64,000 nt of DNA from Phyto melanocephala. Taxonomy: Eukaryota; Arthropoda; Insecta; Diptera; Rhinophoridae. Position numbers and translations under genes: made by a program. Positions 11,335-21,423 of the stretch are shown piece by piece; the first letter of the stretch is position 1; every line of letters begins with the position of its first letter. The stretch covers positions 79,487,797 to 79,551,796 of the forward strand of contig OW799233.1 in assembly GCA_941918925.1 (NCBI GenBank). Direction: 5' to 3'. The notes beneath the pieces were generated by a model. That model searched no databases. It had not been told where the DNA came from and worked only from the letters and a program-made list of their open reading frames with translations.

Positions 11335-11951
11335 TTCTAGCATACTTTTTCTCATGGATTTGGACCTACTGAACACGAAAATGAATTTTAAAAATTTTTC
11401 TGTCGATTGGTTTGCGAGATACAAATTTTTTAATTTTTTTTTTAATTTTTGGAGGTACACTTACTATTTTGAGCATATCTTTAGTCTTCTTTGACCTATT
11501 TTATCCTACTACTACTCAAATTAAAGACAATTGAGCCGTCTACAACTTATTCTCAGAAAATTTTCAAATCGGGTTAGTAGTTTTGATGTTGGCGGCTTAA
11601 AAAGGTTAAAAAACTGGGTTTTTTTAGTAAAAATGTGGCTGAAAAATTCATATAAAAATTCATATAAAATATAAAACGCGATGTTAACAGCGATTTTAAT
11701 TTTTTTACGTATAGCTGACACTTTTCCAAAGAAAATAAGCCCTTACTTAACAAAATCTGATGACAAATGGCCGACTTATTATTTTTTTGGTAAACGACCG
11801 AAATTCCGCTATTTCACGATTTTTTGATTTTCATTATTTGCACAGCTTACCTACCCAACGCAAACGAATAAATACATTTGAACTTAATTTAAAATAAACA
11901 AATTAGTCTTCGTATATTATTTTTTAATTTATTTACAGCACTACATGCTCA
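11335..11951 (+). repeat. Left long terminal inverted repeat
   Basis: Starts TTCTAGCATACTTTTTCTC and ends CTACATGCTCA; its inverse is at 13068-13686. Differences seen by eye are very few (for example the T-run near 11429), so the element is recent relative to its host Helitron. Confidence 0.9.
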
Positions 11952-12047
11952 ATGTATCGCACAATTAGCTAAACTAACGAAATTAAACTAACTAATTAAA
12001 TTAAGCAAATCAACGCACAAAAAAAATGAGTAAAAACAAACAACATT

Positions 12048-12969
12048 TTATGCCATGTGGAAAAACTGCTGACTTCTTCTTTGTTTTTTGTATTCGCTGC
12101 AATCGGTCTCACGTATTAGGGTCCAAATATAGTCACCCATCATAGCCGTGTCATAGATGCCCTGATAGCGTCGTTCCATAGCCTTCAATTCCTGATGAAA
12201 GCGCTCGCCGTGTTCGTCGCTCACGTCTCCTAAATTCTCAGGGAAAAAATCCAAATGAGAATGCAGAAAGTGTATTTTAAGTGACATGTGCACTCCCATG
12301 GCTTCATAGTTCTTTACCAGATCCTCAACTATGTCCTTATAATTCGGGCTTTTGTTGTTTCCTAAAAAGTTTTCCACAACAAGCCTGAAGGAATTCCATG
12401 CTGCGGCTTCGATGGGTGATAACAGCTTTGGGAATTTTTCATCTTTCAAAATTTTTTTTATCTCGGGTCCTGCGAAGACTCCTTCTTTAATTTTTGCCAG
12501 CGAAAGGTAAGGGAAAATTGGATACACTGGATATGGCACATCATGCGAATGTGGTACTGGAAGCGCAAACGATCCCACTTGAGCGTAGTTCTCAGTGTTT
12601 GTGGTGAGGCAAAAATAACAGTCTGTGGAATGGCATAGCGGCTTTTTCCACATCATTGGTGTATCGAATTTCATATGGCGGCTAAAATTAAAATAAATTA
12701 CTATATTCGCTATGTATAATGTGTTTAAATAAAAATTCTTACCTTCCGCCAGCTGCCCAGTTGGTTAAGATTATATAGCAAAGATCACACAGCGACTTAG
12801 GTGTCCATGGTTCTGTGATATTTGGTGAAATACCAAAATAATTCAAATAGTGCAATTGTACTGCTGGAGTAAACTTGTGTGCGTGATTTTTTTTTATAAA
12901 CTGGCCACAAACATTGCAGAAATTGTCTGGATCGTTCAAACACTCGAACACACGTAGTCTTTTACTCAT
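12048..12969 (-). CDS. Spliced transposon protein with HSHLDFFPENLG and SDEHGERFHQ motifs
   Basis: Exon 1 (12969-12743) starts at ATG and encodes CNVCGQFIKKNHAH and a second CxxC (SLCDLC), a possible zinc-binding module. A 61-bp intron with donor AAG/GTAAGA and acceptor TTTTAG follows. Exon 2 (12681-12048) joins in frame (GGSRHMKFDTPMMW) and ends with TAA, giving about 286 residues. Near residues 220-250 it reads HSHLDFFPENLGDVSDEH then GERFHQ, a block I know from repetitive uncharacterised proteins of insects and other invertebrates. Acidic and His residues there look like the end of an RNase H-type transposase core, but that is inference. It is the only gene in the element, so it is the best transposase candidate. 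Confidence 0.75.
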
Positions 12970-13067
12970 TGTCTTCCTTGCGTTTTCTAAATATTAACTT
13001 CTTTACACTTTCACAGACAGTTTTGAAATGCAATTGATAACCGTGTCTCCTTATGTTTAAATATGTA

Positions 13068-13686
13068 TGAGCATGTAGTGCTGTAAATAAATTAAAAAAT
13101 AATATACGAAGACTAATTTGTTTATTTTAAATTAAGTTCAAATGTATTTATTCGTTTGCGTTGGGTAGGTAAGCTGTGCAAATAATGAAAATCAAAAAAT
13201 CGTGAAATAGCGGAATTTCGGTCGTTTACCAAAAAAATAATAAGTCGGCCATTTGTCATCAGATTTTGTTAAGTAAGGGCTTATTTTCTTTGGAAAAGTG
13301 TCAGCTATACGTAAAAAAATTAAAATCGCTGTTAACATCGCGTTTTATATTTTATATGAATTTTTATATGAATTTTTCAGCCACATTTTTACTAAAAAAA
13401 CCCAGTTTTTTAACCTTTTTAAGCCGCCAACATCAAAACTACTAACCCGATTTGAAAATTTTCTGAGAATAAGTTGTAGACGGCTCAATTGTCTTTAATT
13501 TGAGTAGTAGTAGGATAAAATAGGTCAAAGAAGACTAAAGATATGCTCAAAATAGTAAGTGTACCTCCAAAAATTAAAAAATAAAAAATAAAAAATTTGT
13601 ATCTCGCAAACCAATCGACAGAAAAATTTTTAAAATTCATTTTCGTGTTCAGTAGGTCCAAATCCATGAGAAAAAGTATGCTAGAA
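13068..13686 (-). repeat. Right long terminal inverted repeat
   Basis: Inverted partner of 11335-11951. It contains the mirror image of the same non-ATG open frame, which is a by-product of the repeat. Confidence 0.9.
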
Positions 13687-13715
13687 ACAAACAACAGACA
13701 AAAGTTTGTTATTTG

Positions 13716-13946
13716 TGACCTAGTGTTTTTGATGGTCAATCTGGTTCCGTTGCATAACTTTGGTGTGTTTAAGTTGCGAAAAAGAATCACCGGTGATCCA
13801 ACCTTTAATGTTAGTACATGCGGTGGCATTCCGGGTGGTTCCAATGAATTCAAAAATTCAGTGGGATAATTGACGGCTTGTTCTTCATCCATTACTGTGT
13901 CGATCAATTGAATTTGCTGATTGAGCTGTAAACATTTTTTGTACAT
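13716..13946 (-). pseudogene. Helitron helicase, central fragment
   Basis: Reads DEEQAVNYPTEFLNSL, PPGMPPHVLTLKVGSPVILF and NLNTPKLCNGTRL, the conserved stretch before the C-terminal helicase motifs of insect Helitrons. The coding sequence runs into the right TIR of the inserted transposon. Upstream of 13946 the frame is lost. Confidence 0.85.
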
Positions 13947-14334
13947 AAACCGAAAACTCGGATTGTTGAATACAACATTTCGAAAGTTTTAAAATTTTGA
14001 TATTGGATCATTATTATCATAGCTTTTTTGTAAATATCTTCGGAACTACATAACCGATTTAAGAGTTTGATATGTCGTTTTGAAAAACATGACAACGGCT
14101 TTCAAAATAAAATAAAAAAAGCAAACAAAATAAATATATGTATATGTCATTGGTGGTGCAATTTGAAAATTGGATTTTGCCACGCCCCCCCGCCCGCAGA
14201 CCGAAAATCAAAAATTAGACTTCTCAGTGTCACCCGCCTAAATATTCTAAAGATTCCCTAAAAATTTCTTAAAAATCGGTCTAGCCGTTTCGGAGTCCAT
14301 ACGTTACACACATACATCCTATTTTATATACATA
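13947..14334. other. Unassigned repeat-like sequence upstream of the Helitron piece
   Basis: Contains AAAATCGGTCTAGCCGTTTC near 14272 and a GC-rich patch (CCACGCCCCCCCGCCCGC, near 14179), wording common to fly dispersed repeats. No coding frame. Confidence 0.35.
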
Positions 14335-15076
14335 CACGCAAAGAAAAACCATGGTTACGGCATGATCACGACGGTCATATTATTTTTTCTAAAACAATAT
14401 TTGGTTGTCGAAAACAAGTAATAGTTATTTTTGTTTCATTTCATTATATATTTTGTCATGATAATCAAGCATTTGTTTGAATTGTATCATTTAATGACAA
14501 CTTTTCGTAAAAATTTCAAAATGGTTATCATTTAAAAATAGTATGATTTAAAAAAAAAAAATAATTTGACAAAAATAACATTATATTCAAAAGCATTATA
14601 AATTAAAAATAACCATTAAATAATAAGTGACACAACAGTACGATTACAAATTAATTAAGCTATGATTTTTTTCAATAATAATTTGATTTCAACTGTTCTT
14701 CTTCTTGCTGAATACATTTTTATTATTTTAAAAGTTTGAAATGTCAAAAAAATTAACATAAATTTTGAAAAATTAAAGAAAGTTTAAAAATAAACGAGAA
14801 AATGTAAAAAATATTGGTAAAAAAATTGCAATTAAATTTATAGTAAGTACAATCAATATGTGTATGTTACAGCAAAAGACAATAATTTGCGGTAAAAAAG
14901 CAAAGATTGTCGATTTCAATTGTAGTCATATATGTATATGATTATTGAATGATACTTTAACATAATAATAATAACTGATAACCATTATTATTTTTAACCA
15001 TAAATAATCATACAATTCAATCATAGTATGTTGCTCTTCGATTATGGTTACCACAACCATATTTTTTCTTTGCGTG
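14335..15076. mobile_element. MITE with CACGCAAAGAAAAA terminal inverted repeats
   Basis: The left end CACGCAAAGAAAAACCATGG and the right end, inverted, match over about 20 bases with small gaps; TA flanks both. The 742-bp interior is AT-rich with repeated TTATGATT/ATCAT words and no coding frame. Confidence 0.7.
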
Positions 15077-15714
15077 TATATAGATAGAAGATATAGGTAA
15101 TTTGAAAGCAATTTTTACGTAAACGTAAACGGACGAATTTAATTTTAAGTCTATGGACCTATCGAATTCATTCTTTACTTCAACAAAAAAAAAAAACAAA
15201 TAAAAAACAGTGATGATTTTTACTTTGTGTCTAACATTTCATTACAAGAAAAATTTACACATATGCATGTACAAATGTAAAACAAAAATAAATAAAGTAT
15301 TTATTGTTAATTTTTCTCGTTTTTCGTTTGTGAATCATATCTGATTTATATTTTTGACTCTTTATCATGCTCTAAACATAAGCAAGCGCTTCAAAAATTT
15401 GTATGTACATAGGCTCTAAAAATTATTGCAACAATCTTGTGTTAAAAACAGACGTGTGACATCAAAATTTTACCATTGTATGGGAACAGGAAACCATATT
15501 ATCATACAGTCATGATTCAAAAGTTTTGTATTGCTTTATGTAGAATTTAAGAAGTTTTTAAAATTTGTTGATACTATGACATTATGACAATACGACACTT
15601 AGGCCACCTTGTGAATTAGCCAATTTTATTCATAATAAAAGATAATAAGATCAAAGATTTGTATTAGTGATGTAACGAATATTTGCATTCTCATTCGCAA
15701 ATATTCAACACAAA
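15077..15714. other. AT-rich stretch with one orphan MITE end
   Basis: No gene seen. 15576-15614 matches the right end of the TA MITE at 10384-10593 (ATTATGACAATA then CCACCTTGTGAA). Confidence 0.4.
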
Positions 15715-15799
15715 AAAAAATGGTGGGGGTATATATTTTTTTTGTCATTCCGTTTATAACACACCGAAATATCCATTTTAAACCCCATAAAGTATATTA

Positions 15800-16313
15800 A
15801 GGGTCCGCCATCTAACGTTTTTTTTTTTTAAACTAGTGCTTATTTCGTGAATGGTAACACTTAGCTCATGTCTGATTTGACAGATTATTAGTTTTATCCT
15901 TCCGCTGAACGAATATGGTTGTGAATACGCTTGAACAACGCTGGGAAATATTGCGACATTACTTTAGCCGATTTTGCCAAAAAAAATCATTTTGATCTTG
16001 GCGGGTATGTAAACAAGCAAAATTGTCGCATTTGGGGCACAGAAAACCCGCACGCATACATTGAAAAGCCGATACACCCATGCCGATGTCCAGAGGCATA
16101 ATTGGGCCATTTTTCTTCGAAAATGAGCAAGGAGTGGCCGTAGTCAATGGTGATCGTTATCGGGCCATGTTGAACGAATTTTTGTTTACAAAAATTGAAG
16201 AGGAGGATATTGGCAACATCTGGTTTCAACAGGACGGCTCTTGGTGTCACAAAGCCGAAGCTACACTTTTTTTATAGCATTTTCAAAAAAAAAAAAGTTA
16301 TTTAGCGGATCCT
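15800..16313 (+). mobile_element. mariner-family element, internally deleted copy 1
   Basis: Ends are GGGTCCGCCATCTAACG on the left and GTTATTTAGCGGATCC (diverged inverse) on the right, inserted in a DINE-like repeat. Internal transposase sequence is reduced. The same structure is present at 36098-36638. Confidence 0.8.
15914..16277 (+). pseudogene. mariner transposase fragment 1
   Basis: ATG at 15914 gives MVVNTLEQRWEILRHYF, a mariner N-terminus, then the sequence jumps into HFDLGGYVNKQNCRIWG, the block around the first catalytic Asp, so the middle is deleted. Later frames read GPFFFENEQGVAVVNGDRYR and IWFQQDGSWCH, the second Asp block. The C-terminal acidic residue is missing. Frames shift near 16080. 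It cannot make transposase. Confidence 0.8.
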
Positions 16314-17073
16314 TTATTTTCTGAATCGGAATCGGAATATAAAGAAGAGAGTTATAGCTCGTAATGCAAGAGTAGGTAAAAAAACATGTCCTTCCAACAT
16401 CGAATAATATGCAATTGTGTCCAAACGCATTAACATAGAACCATGAAATTTCGGATGTACATTTTCTGAGTAAAAATAATATTTTTCCCTAAAAATGCTC
16501 AAGTCTAATGTATAGACTTGAGCTATAAATCAAAATGTACGAAAAATGGTGACACATCGAAATATGCATTTAGAAAGTAAAATAAAGTATTTATATTCTG
16601 AATCGGGGCTTAATTTTATGTACCAATTACAAGAAAAGTAAATTCTTATAATTTTCGGTCTTTTGTCGAAGAAGGAGGTAAACAACTGCGGCAAGTATTC
16701 CTTTAAAATGTATATTTCTTTTTATACTTAAGTGTGTCTTTTTTAGAAATAAACATCAATATTACAAGCATGAACAAATTGTGTTTGTAATTGTTCAACG
16801 CAAATCTGCTATCTTCATTGAGGTTCGCAATAGACAGAATTAGATGTATGAAGATGAAATTTTGCATAATACATTTCTCGTCAACATAAGTATCACTCCA
16901 AAAAATTAAGGTGCAAGCCCACTTTAACGCCAACCTCTCATGTAACGCTTTTTTTTAAATTCCGTAAAAATACAACATTGTAGTAAAAAAAGAGCCAATA
17001 GTATTATTTTTAATGTAGATATACTTTGAGTTTTTATAAAAAAAAAAATTAAAAGAAAATAAATTAGTTTTAG

Positions 17074-17087
17074 TATAATGAGATTAT
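17074..17087 (+). repeat. Left 14-bp TSD of the Penelope composite
   Basis: TATAATGAGATTAT here is repeated exactly at 24264-24277 and brackets the whole three-part Penelope structure. Confidence 0.85.
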
Positions 17088-17411
17088 AATATTTAATTAT
17101 CCAAGCCTAAGGTCATACAACAGTTTTTATTCTTTTTTTTTTTTTTTTTTTATATATAAAAAGCAACACAATTTAAACAATATTTTATTTTTCAATATTT
17201 CGCTACTCCTTCGTGTAGCATCTTCAGGAAAATTAATTAACAAATTAACAAAAATTAACAAATATTACAAAATTTTTCTTTTTTTTTTTATACTAATAAT
17301 AAAAATTTTTGAAACAAATTTCAGAAAATTGCCATACAAAAAATTATACACTAAAAAGCAAAAAATTAATTACTAATCTATTACATTTTAAAAATATTTC
17401 ATTTCCGCTTT
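17088..17411 (-). repeat. Penelope terminal repeat (pLTR) downstream of the minus copy
   Basis: Shares with the other three repeats the words GGATAATTAAATATT, TATATATAAAAAGCAACAC (plus-strand reading) and the CTGAAGATGCTACACGAAGG block. It lacks the AAATTTATAAAAAAAGAGG tail present at the right end of the composite. Confidence 0.85.
17198..17227 (-). ncRNA. Possible hammerhead-ribozyme-like core in pLTR
   Basis: CTGAAGA, then a stem GCTAC/GTAGC with an 8-base loop, then GAAA, as in the conserved core of hammerhead ribozymes reported in Penelope terminal repeats. One extra U sits before stem II and I could not build a convincing stem I. The same core occurs at 20049-20078 (minus), 21241-21270 and 24088-24117 (plus). 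Confidence 0.3.
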
Positions 17412-19892
17412 CTAAAATTTTTGAACTAAATATCTATAACTCTGAGCTATTCCCTCTGTATCTGATTTGTAGTTAATCCTCTGTGTTATTGGTGTGTTTA
17501 TTATCTGTAACATTTCTAATAAATAACGACGTTTGTAACTATCTTCCGTATTTAAAACTATTGTATTTCCAAAATCGGGATCATGATTAACATTAACACA
17601 ATGTGATGTTAATGCAGTTTTCTGTGAAACATTATTCCTGTATTTTTGGTCCGACTTATGTCCTGCAATCCTAGTCTTGAGTTTATTCTTAGTTGTACCT
17701 ATATATACCTTATTGCATGTTTCACTACTATTACCCTTACATGGAATTTTATATACTACATTAGATCTTTCAAAATGGTCAATTTTGTCCTTTGTCTTAC
17801 TAAATAATTTACCTAATGTATTGTACGTTTTATGAGTCATTTTATATCTATCATTCTCAAAAATTCTCGATCTTTCCAATCGTTCTGACACTATAGGTAC
17901 GTATATTAATGATTTATAAATCCTTGGTTGACTAGTGTTGGTTATCTCAAGTCTTCTCTGACCTTTATATTGTCCAATTAAACTATAAATTATTTTCCTA
18001 GGAAAATTATTATCATACAATATATCTATGATCTTCCTTCTATTATTCTTATGAAATTCAAAATCACTTATAGTTAGTATCCTCCCTATAAGGTTTTTGG
18101 CTGTATTAATAATAATTCTTTTGGGATGTTTCGAATAATAATTAATGATTCTTCCTGAGGAAGTAGGTTTCTGGTACCAATCCATTAATAACTTATTTCC
18201 CCTTCTTATTATTAATATGTCCAAATAGGAAAGTTTTGAATCACATTCCTTTTCAATAGTAAATTTGATATCTTTATGAAAAGAATTAAAAGTTACCAAA
18301 ATATGGTCTATTGTATCCTCTGAAATAATACAAAATAAGTCATCAACATATTTTGTAATAATTTTTGGTTTTTTAGCCAGTTTTTCGATACATGTATCTA
18401 ATAATTTCTCCATAACGATATCCGCTATAACTGGAGATGCTGGCGAACCCATAGGAAGTCCTTTCTGTTGTACATATATTCTATTATCATATCTAAAATA
18501 TCTATTGTCCGTAATACAAAATTTCAAAATACGTAAAAATAGATTTTTCTCAATTTTCGTATGTTCTCTTATCATATCCCATTTTTCTTCGATAATACAA
18601 ATAGCTAAGTCTATGGGAATACTAGGAAAAAGTGATACAACATCTAATGAAATTAATTTTTCATTATTATTTATTCCTATGTGACTTAATTTATCTTTGA
18701 AATGTAATGAATCCTTTACATTATAAATAGAATTTTTAGTAATGTTTCTAAGAATGTTTGTAATATATTTACATAATCCGTAAGAAGGGGAATTAATAAA
18801 AGAACAAATTGGTCTCAAAGGAAAATTCTCTTTATGGATTTTTGGTACTCCATATAACCTAGGAGCAATAGCAACATTTGTCTTAAGATTATTCTTTTCC
18901 AAAGATGTGATCACCTTATGTTTGAAAAGTTCTTCAACTATATCATTATTATTTTTCTGTAATTTACTAGTAGGATCTTTCGCTAAAGTCCTATATGTGG
19001 TAATATCACCCACAATATCATTCATTCTAGAAACATAATCACATTTATCCATAGCTACTGTCGTATTGCCCTTATCAGCATTCAAAATAATTATGTCCTT
19101 ATTATTCCTTAAAAATTTTTGTGTATCCTTTACTTTGTCCAATAAAAACCTATCTCTATTTGTCAACCTCATTTTATTTATATGGTCATTTATAATTGTC
19201 GTAAATTTAGATCTAGATATTTCCTGTTCTTCCTTTTCCTCTATTGTTTGTAAAAAATCCTCTCCATCAGCTATCATTTTCAATATTGGAAACTTTTCTT
19301 TTCTAACTGGTAATGAGTATTTTGGTCCTAATGAAAGAACCCACTGTGTATCTAAAGGAATATCTATTTTTGATTTGTTTACAAACCAATTTCTATTAAA
19401 TTTAATACCTAATTCTTTCCTATGCAAATTACTAAGATTATCAAACTTTTTCCTATGAACATTCTTAATTTTCTCATTAATCTTAATTGCTATTCTATCT
19501 TCATATAATAAAAACCTATTCATTTCATCACTAGTCAAATAAAAACTTAAATTACGTATTACAATATCCAATTGGTTTCTTGAATGTTTCAAAATTTCAT
19601 GTTTCTCCTTAATTGCCAAACTTAGAATCTTGTTGTGCATATCTTGAACATATCTCGAAATTGATTGTTTCATAGTATGAAGTCCATTTACCTCAAAAAT
19701 ATTTAAAACGTTCTTAGTTGAATTCCTAATAAATTTTGGAATAATACCTGAATTCCTACAACGAATCAAAAAAGTTATTGCGGATTTAATTTTGATGATT
19801 TTGTCCCTCATCGTCTTGTGTTTATTTATAAGTCTTCTAATTTCTTCATTCTTCTTCCAATAATTATAATTCATAGTGGACGTGCTCTCCAT
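17412..19892 (-). CDS. Penelope-like reverse transcriptase with GIY-YIG endonuclease (minus copy)
   Basis: Intact 826-codon ORF from ATG at 19892. About residue 272 reads DKGNTTVAMDK, 479 LPMGSPASP and 515 YVDDL, the Penelope RT signature; from about 712 VYKIPC and 728 VYIGTTKNKLKTRIAGHK form the GIY-YIG nuclease. The N-terminal third is basic and Lys/Asn-rich. Such proteins nick target DNA and prime cDNA from it. The protein is identical to that of 21424-23904, and the DNA nearly so, so this copy may still be active. No intron is visible. Codon use is AT-rich. Confidence 0.95.
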   Translation of the reverse strand: MESTSTMNYNYWKKNEEIRRLINKHKTMRDKIIKIKSAITFLIRCRNSGIIPKFIRNSTKNVLNIFEVNGLHTMKQSISRYVQDMHNKILSLAIKEKHEILKHSRNQLDIVIRNLSFYLTSDEMNRFLLYEDRIAIKINEKIKNVHRKKFDNLSNLHRKELGIKFNRNWFVNKSKIDIPLDTQWVLSLGPKYSLPVRKEKFPILKMIADGEDFLQTIEEKEEQEISRSKFTTIINDHINKMRLTNRDRFLLDKVKDTQKFLRNNKDIIILNADKGNTTVAMDKCDYVSRMNDIVGDITTYRTLAKDPTSKLQKNNNDIVEELFKHKVITSLEKNNLKTNVAIAPRLYGVPKIHKENFPLRPICSFINSPSYGLCKYITNILRNITKNSIYNVKDSLHFKDKLSHIGINNNEKLISLDVVSLFPSIPIDLAICIIEEKWDMIREHTKIEKNLFLRILKFCITDNRYFRYDNRIYVQQKGLPMGSPASPVIADIVMEKLLDTCIEKLAKKPKIITKYVDDLFCIISEDTIDHILVTFNSFHKDIKFTIEKECDSKLSYLDILIIRRGNKLLMDWYQKPTSSGRIINYYSKHPKRIIINTAKNLIGRILTISDFEFHKNNRRKIIDILYDNNFPRKIIYSLIGQYKGQRRLEITNTSQPRIYKSLIYVPIVSERLERSRIFENDRYKMTHKTYNTLGKLFSKTKDKIDHFERSNVVYKIPCKGNSSETCNKVYIGTTKNKLKTRIAGHKSDQKYRNNVSQKTALTSHCVNVNHDPDFGNTIVLNTEDSYKRRYLLEMLQIINTPITQRINYKSDTEGIAQSYRYLVQKF

Positions 19893-20193
19893 TTTTCACA
19901 ATAATTATTTATTTTATTTGACCTCTTTTTTTATAAATTTAATATTTAATTATCCAAGCCTAAGGTCATACAACAGTTTTTATTCTTTTTTTTTTTTTTT
20001 TTATATATAAAAAGCAACACAATTTAAACAATATTTTATTTTTCAATATTTCGCTACTCCTTCGTGTAGCATCTTCAGGAAAATTAATTAACAAATTAAC
20101 AAAAATTAACAAATATTACAAAATTTTTCTTTTTTTTTTTTATACTAATAATAAAAATTTTTTAAACAAATTTCAGAAAATTGCCATACAAAA
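19893..20193 (-). repeat. pLTR upstream of the minus Penelope copy, truncated at the inverted junction
   Basis: Same sequence as the other terminal repeats but it ends at CCATACAAAAAA, where plus-strand Penelope coding sequence (GATATCAAATTTAC) begins directly. About 70 bases of the repeat start are missing compared with 21057-21423. Confidence 0.85.
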
Positions 20194-21056
20194 AAGATAT
20201 CAAATTTACTATTGAAAAGGAATGTGATTCAAAACTTTCCTATTTGGACATATTAATAATAAGAAGGGGAAATAAGTTATTAATGGATTGGTACCAGAAA
20301 CCTACTTCCTCAGGAAGAATCATTAATTATTATTCGAAACATCCCAAAAGAATTATTATTAATACAGCCAAAAACCTTATAGGGAGGATACTAACTATAA
20401 GTGATTTTGAATTTCATAAGAATAATAGAAGGAAGATCATAGATATATTGTATGATAATAATTTTCCTAGGAAAATAATTTATAGTTTAATTGGACAATA
20501 TAAAGGTCAGAGAAGACTTGAGATAACCAACACTAGTCAACCAAGGATTTATAAATCATTAATATACGTACCTATAGTGTCAGAACGATTGGAAAGATCG
20601 AGAATTTTTGAGAATGATAGATATAAAATGACTCATAAAACGTACAATACATTAGGTAAATTATTTAGTAAGACAAAGGACAAAATTGACCATTTTGAAA
20701 GATCTAATGTAGTATATAAAATTCCATGTAAGGGTAATAGTAGTGAAACATGCAATAAGGTATATATAGGTACAACTAAGAATAAACTCAAGACTAGGAT
20801 TGCAGGACATAAGTCGGACCAAAAATACAGGAATAATGTTTCACAGAAAACTGCATTAACATCACATTGTGTTAATGTTAATCATGATCCCGATTTTGGA
20901 AATACAATAGTTTTAAATACGGAAGATAGTTACAAACGTCGTTATTTATTAGAAATGTTACAGATAATAAACACACCAATAACACAGAGGATTAACTACA
21001 AATCAGATACAGAGGGAATAGCTCAGAGTTATAGATATTTAGTTCAAAAATTTTAG
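20194..21056 (+). pseudogene. 5'-truncated Penelope ORF
   Basis: Equals the last ~287 codons of the full ORF: end of the RT thumb plus the complete GIY-YIG nuclease, stop at 21056. Truncation falls at the inverted junction. The open frame extends a few codons back into the flipped repeat but has no ATG there. At one position near 20730 it shares AAGGGTAATAG with the minus copy, whereas the full plus copy has AAAGGTAATAG. Confidence 0.9.
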
Positions 21057-21423
21057 AAAGCGGAAATGAAATATTTTTAAAATGTAATAGATTAGTAATT
21101 AATTTTTTGCTTTTTAGTGTATAATTTTTTGTATGGCAATTTTCTGAAATTTGTTTCAAAAATTTTTATTATTAGTATAAAAAAAAAAAGAAAAATTTTG
21201 TAATATTTGTTAATTTTTGTTAATTTGTTAATTAATTTTCCTGAAGATGCTACACGAAGGAGTAGCGAAATATTGAAAAATAAAATATTGTTTAAATTGT
21301 GTTGCTTTTTATATATAAAAAAAAAAAAAAGAATAAAAACTGTTGTATGACCTTAGGCTTGGATAATTAAATATTAAATTTATAAAAAAAGAGGTCAAAT
21401 AAAATAAATAATTATTGTGAAAA
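21057..21423 (+). repeat. pLTR between truncated and full plus Penelope copies
   Basis: Complete 367-bp repeat joining two copies head to tail; the ATG of the full ORF follows directly. It contains the ribozyme-like core at 21241-21270 and TATATATAAAAAAAA near 21310. Confidence 0.9.
21241..21270 (+). ncRNA. Possible hammerhead-like core in central pLTR
   Basis: CTGAAGA, stem GCTAC(21249-21253)/GTAGC(21262-21266), GAAA. Same features and doubts as at 17198-17227. Confidence 0.3.

Larger units (their letters stand above)
11334..13704 (-). mobile_element. DNA transposon with ~618-bp terminal inverted repeats, unassigned family
   Basis: Sequences 11335-11951 and 13068-13686 are near-identical inverted copies; between them lies a single spliced gene on the minus strand. 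The whole unit interrupts Helitron helicase coding sequence, so insertion is certain. TTTGTTATTTG occurs at 11323-11333 and 13705-13715 and is a candidate 11-bp TSD, although about 17 bases separate it from the repeat end on the right. I do not recognise the superfamily. Confidence 0.85.
10746..13946 (-). mobile_element. Helitron remnant, interrupted by a DNA transposon
   Basis: Two fragments of a Helitron PIF1-like helicase lie in the same orientation on either side of the 11334-13704 insertion. Downstream of the helicase the coding strand ends in GGGTCAGCTAAT near 10746, compatible with a Helitron CTRR-type 3' end. The Rep part and the 5' end are not recognisable. Confidence 0.65.
15715..16960 (+). 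mobile_element. Helentron/DINE-like repeat, split by mariner
   Basis: Starts with TGGTGGGGGTATATAT and ACCCCATAAAGTATAT, words shared with the better copies at 29052, 53270 and 56029, then is cut by a mariner at about 15800. Homology resumes at 16320 (GAAGAGAGTTATAGCTCG) and runs to the CCACTTTAACGCC block near 16920. The 3' hairpin is missing. Confidence 0.65.

Noticed and set aside
11521..13498. Two identical 66-codon frames (11521-11721 minus, 13298-13498 plus)
   Set aside because: They are mirror images within the long TIRs, start at GTG and carry no domain.
19066..19458. 130-codon frame antisense to the Penelope ORF (also at 21858-22250)
   Set aside because: Pure shadow of the RT coding sequence; present in both copies only because they are identical.
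20181..21056. 291-codon frame as a free-standing GIY-YIG endonuclease gene
   Set aside because: It lacks an ATG and is the truncated end of the Penelope ORF reading back into a flipped repeat.
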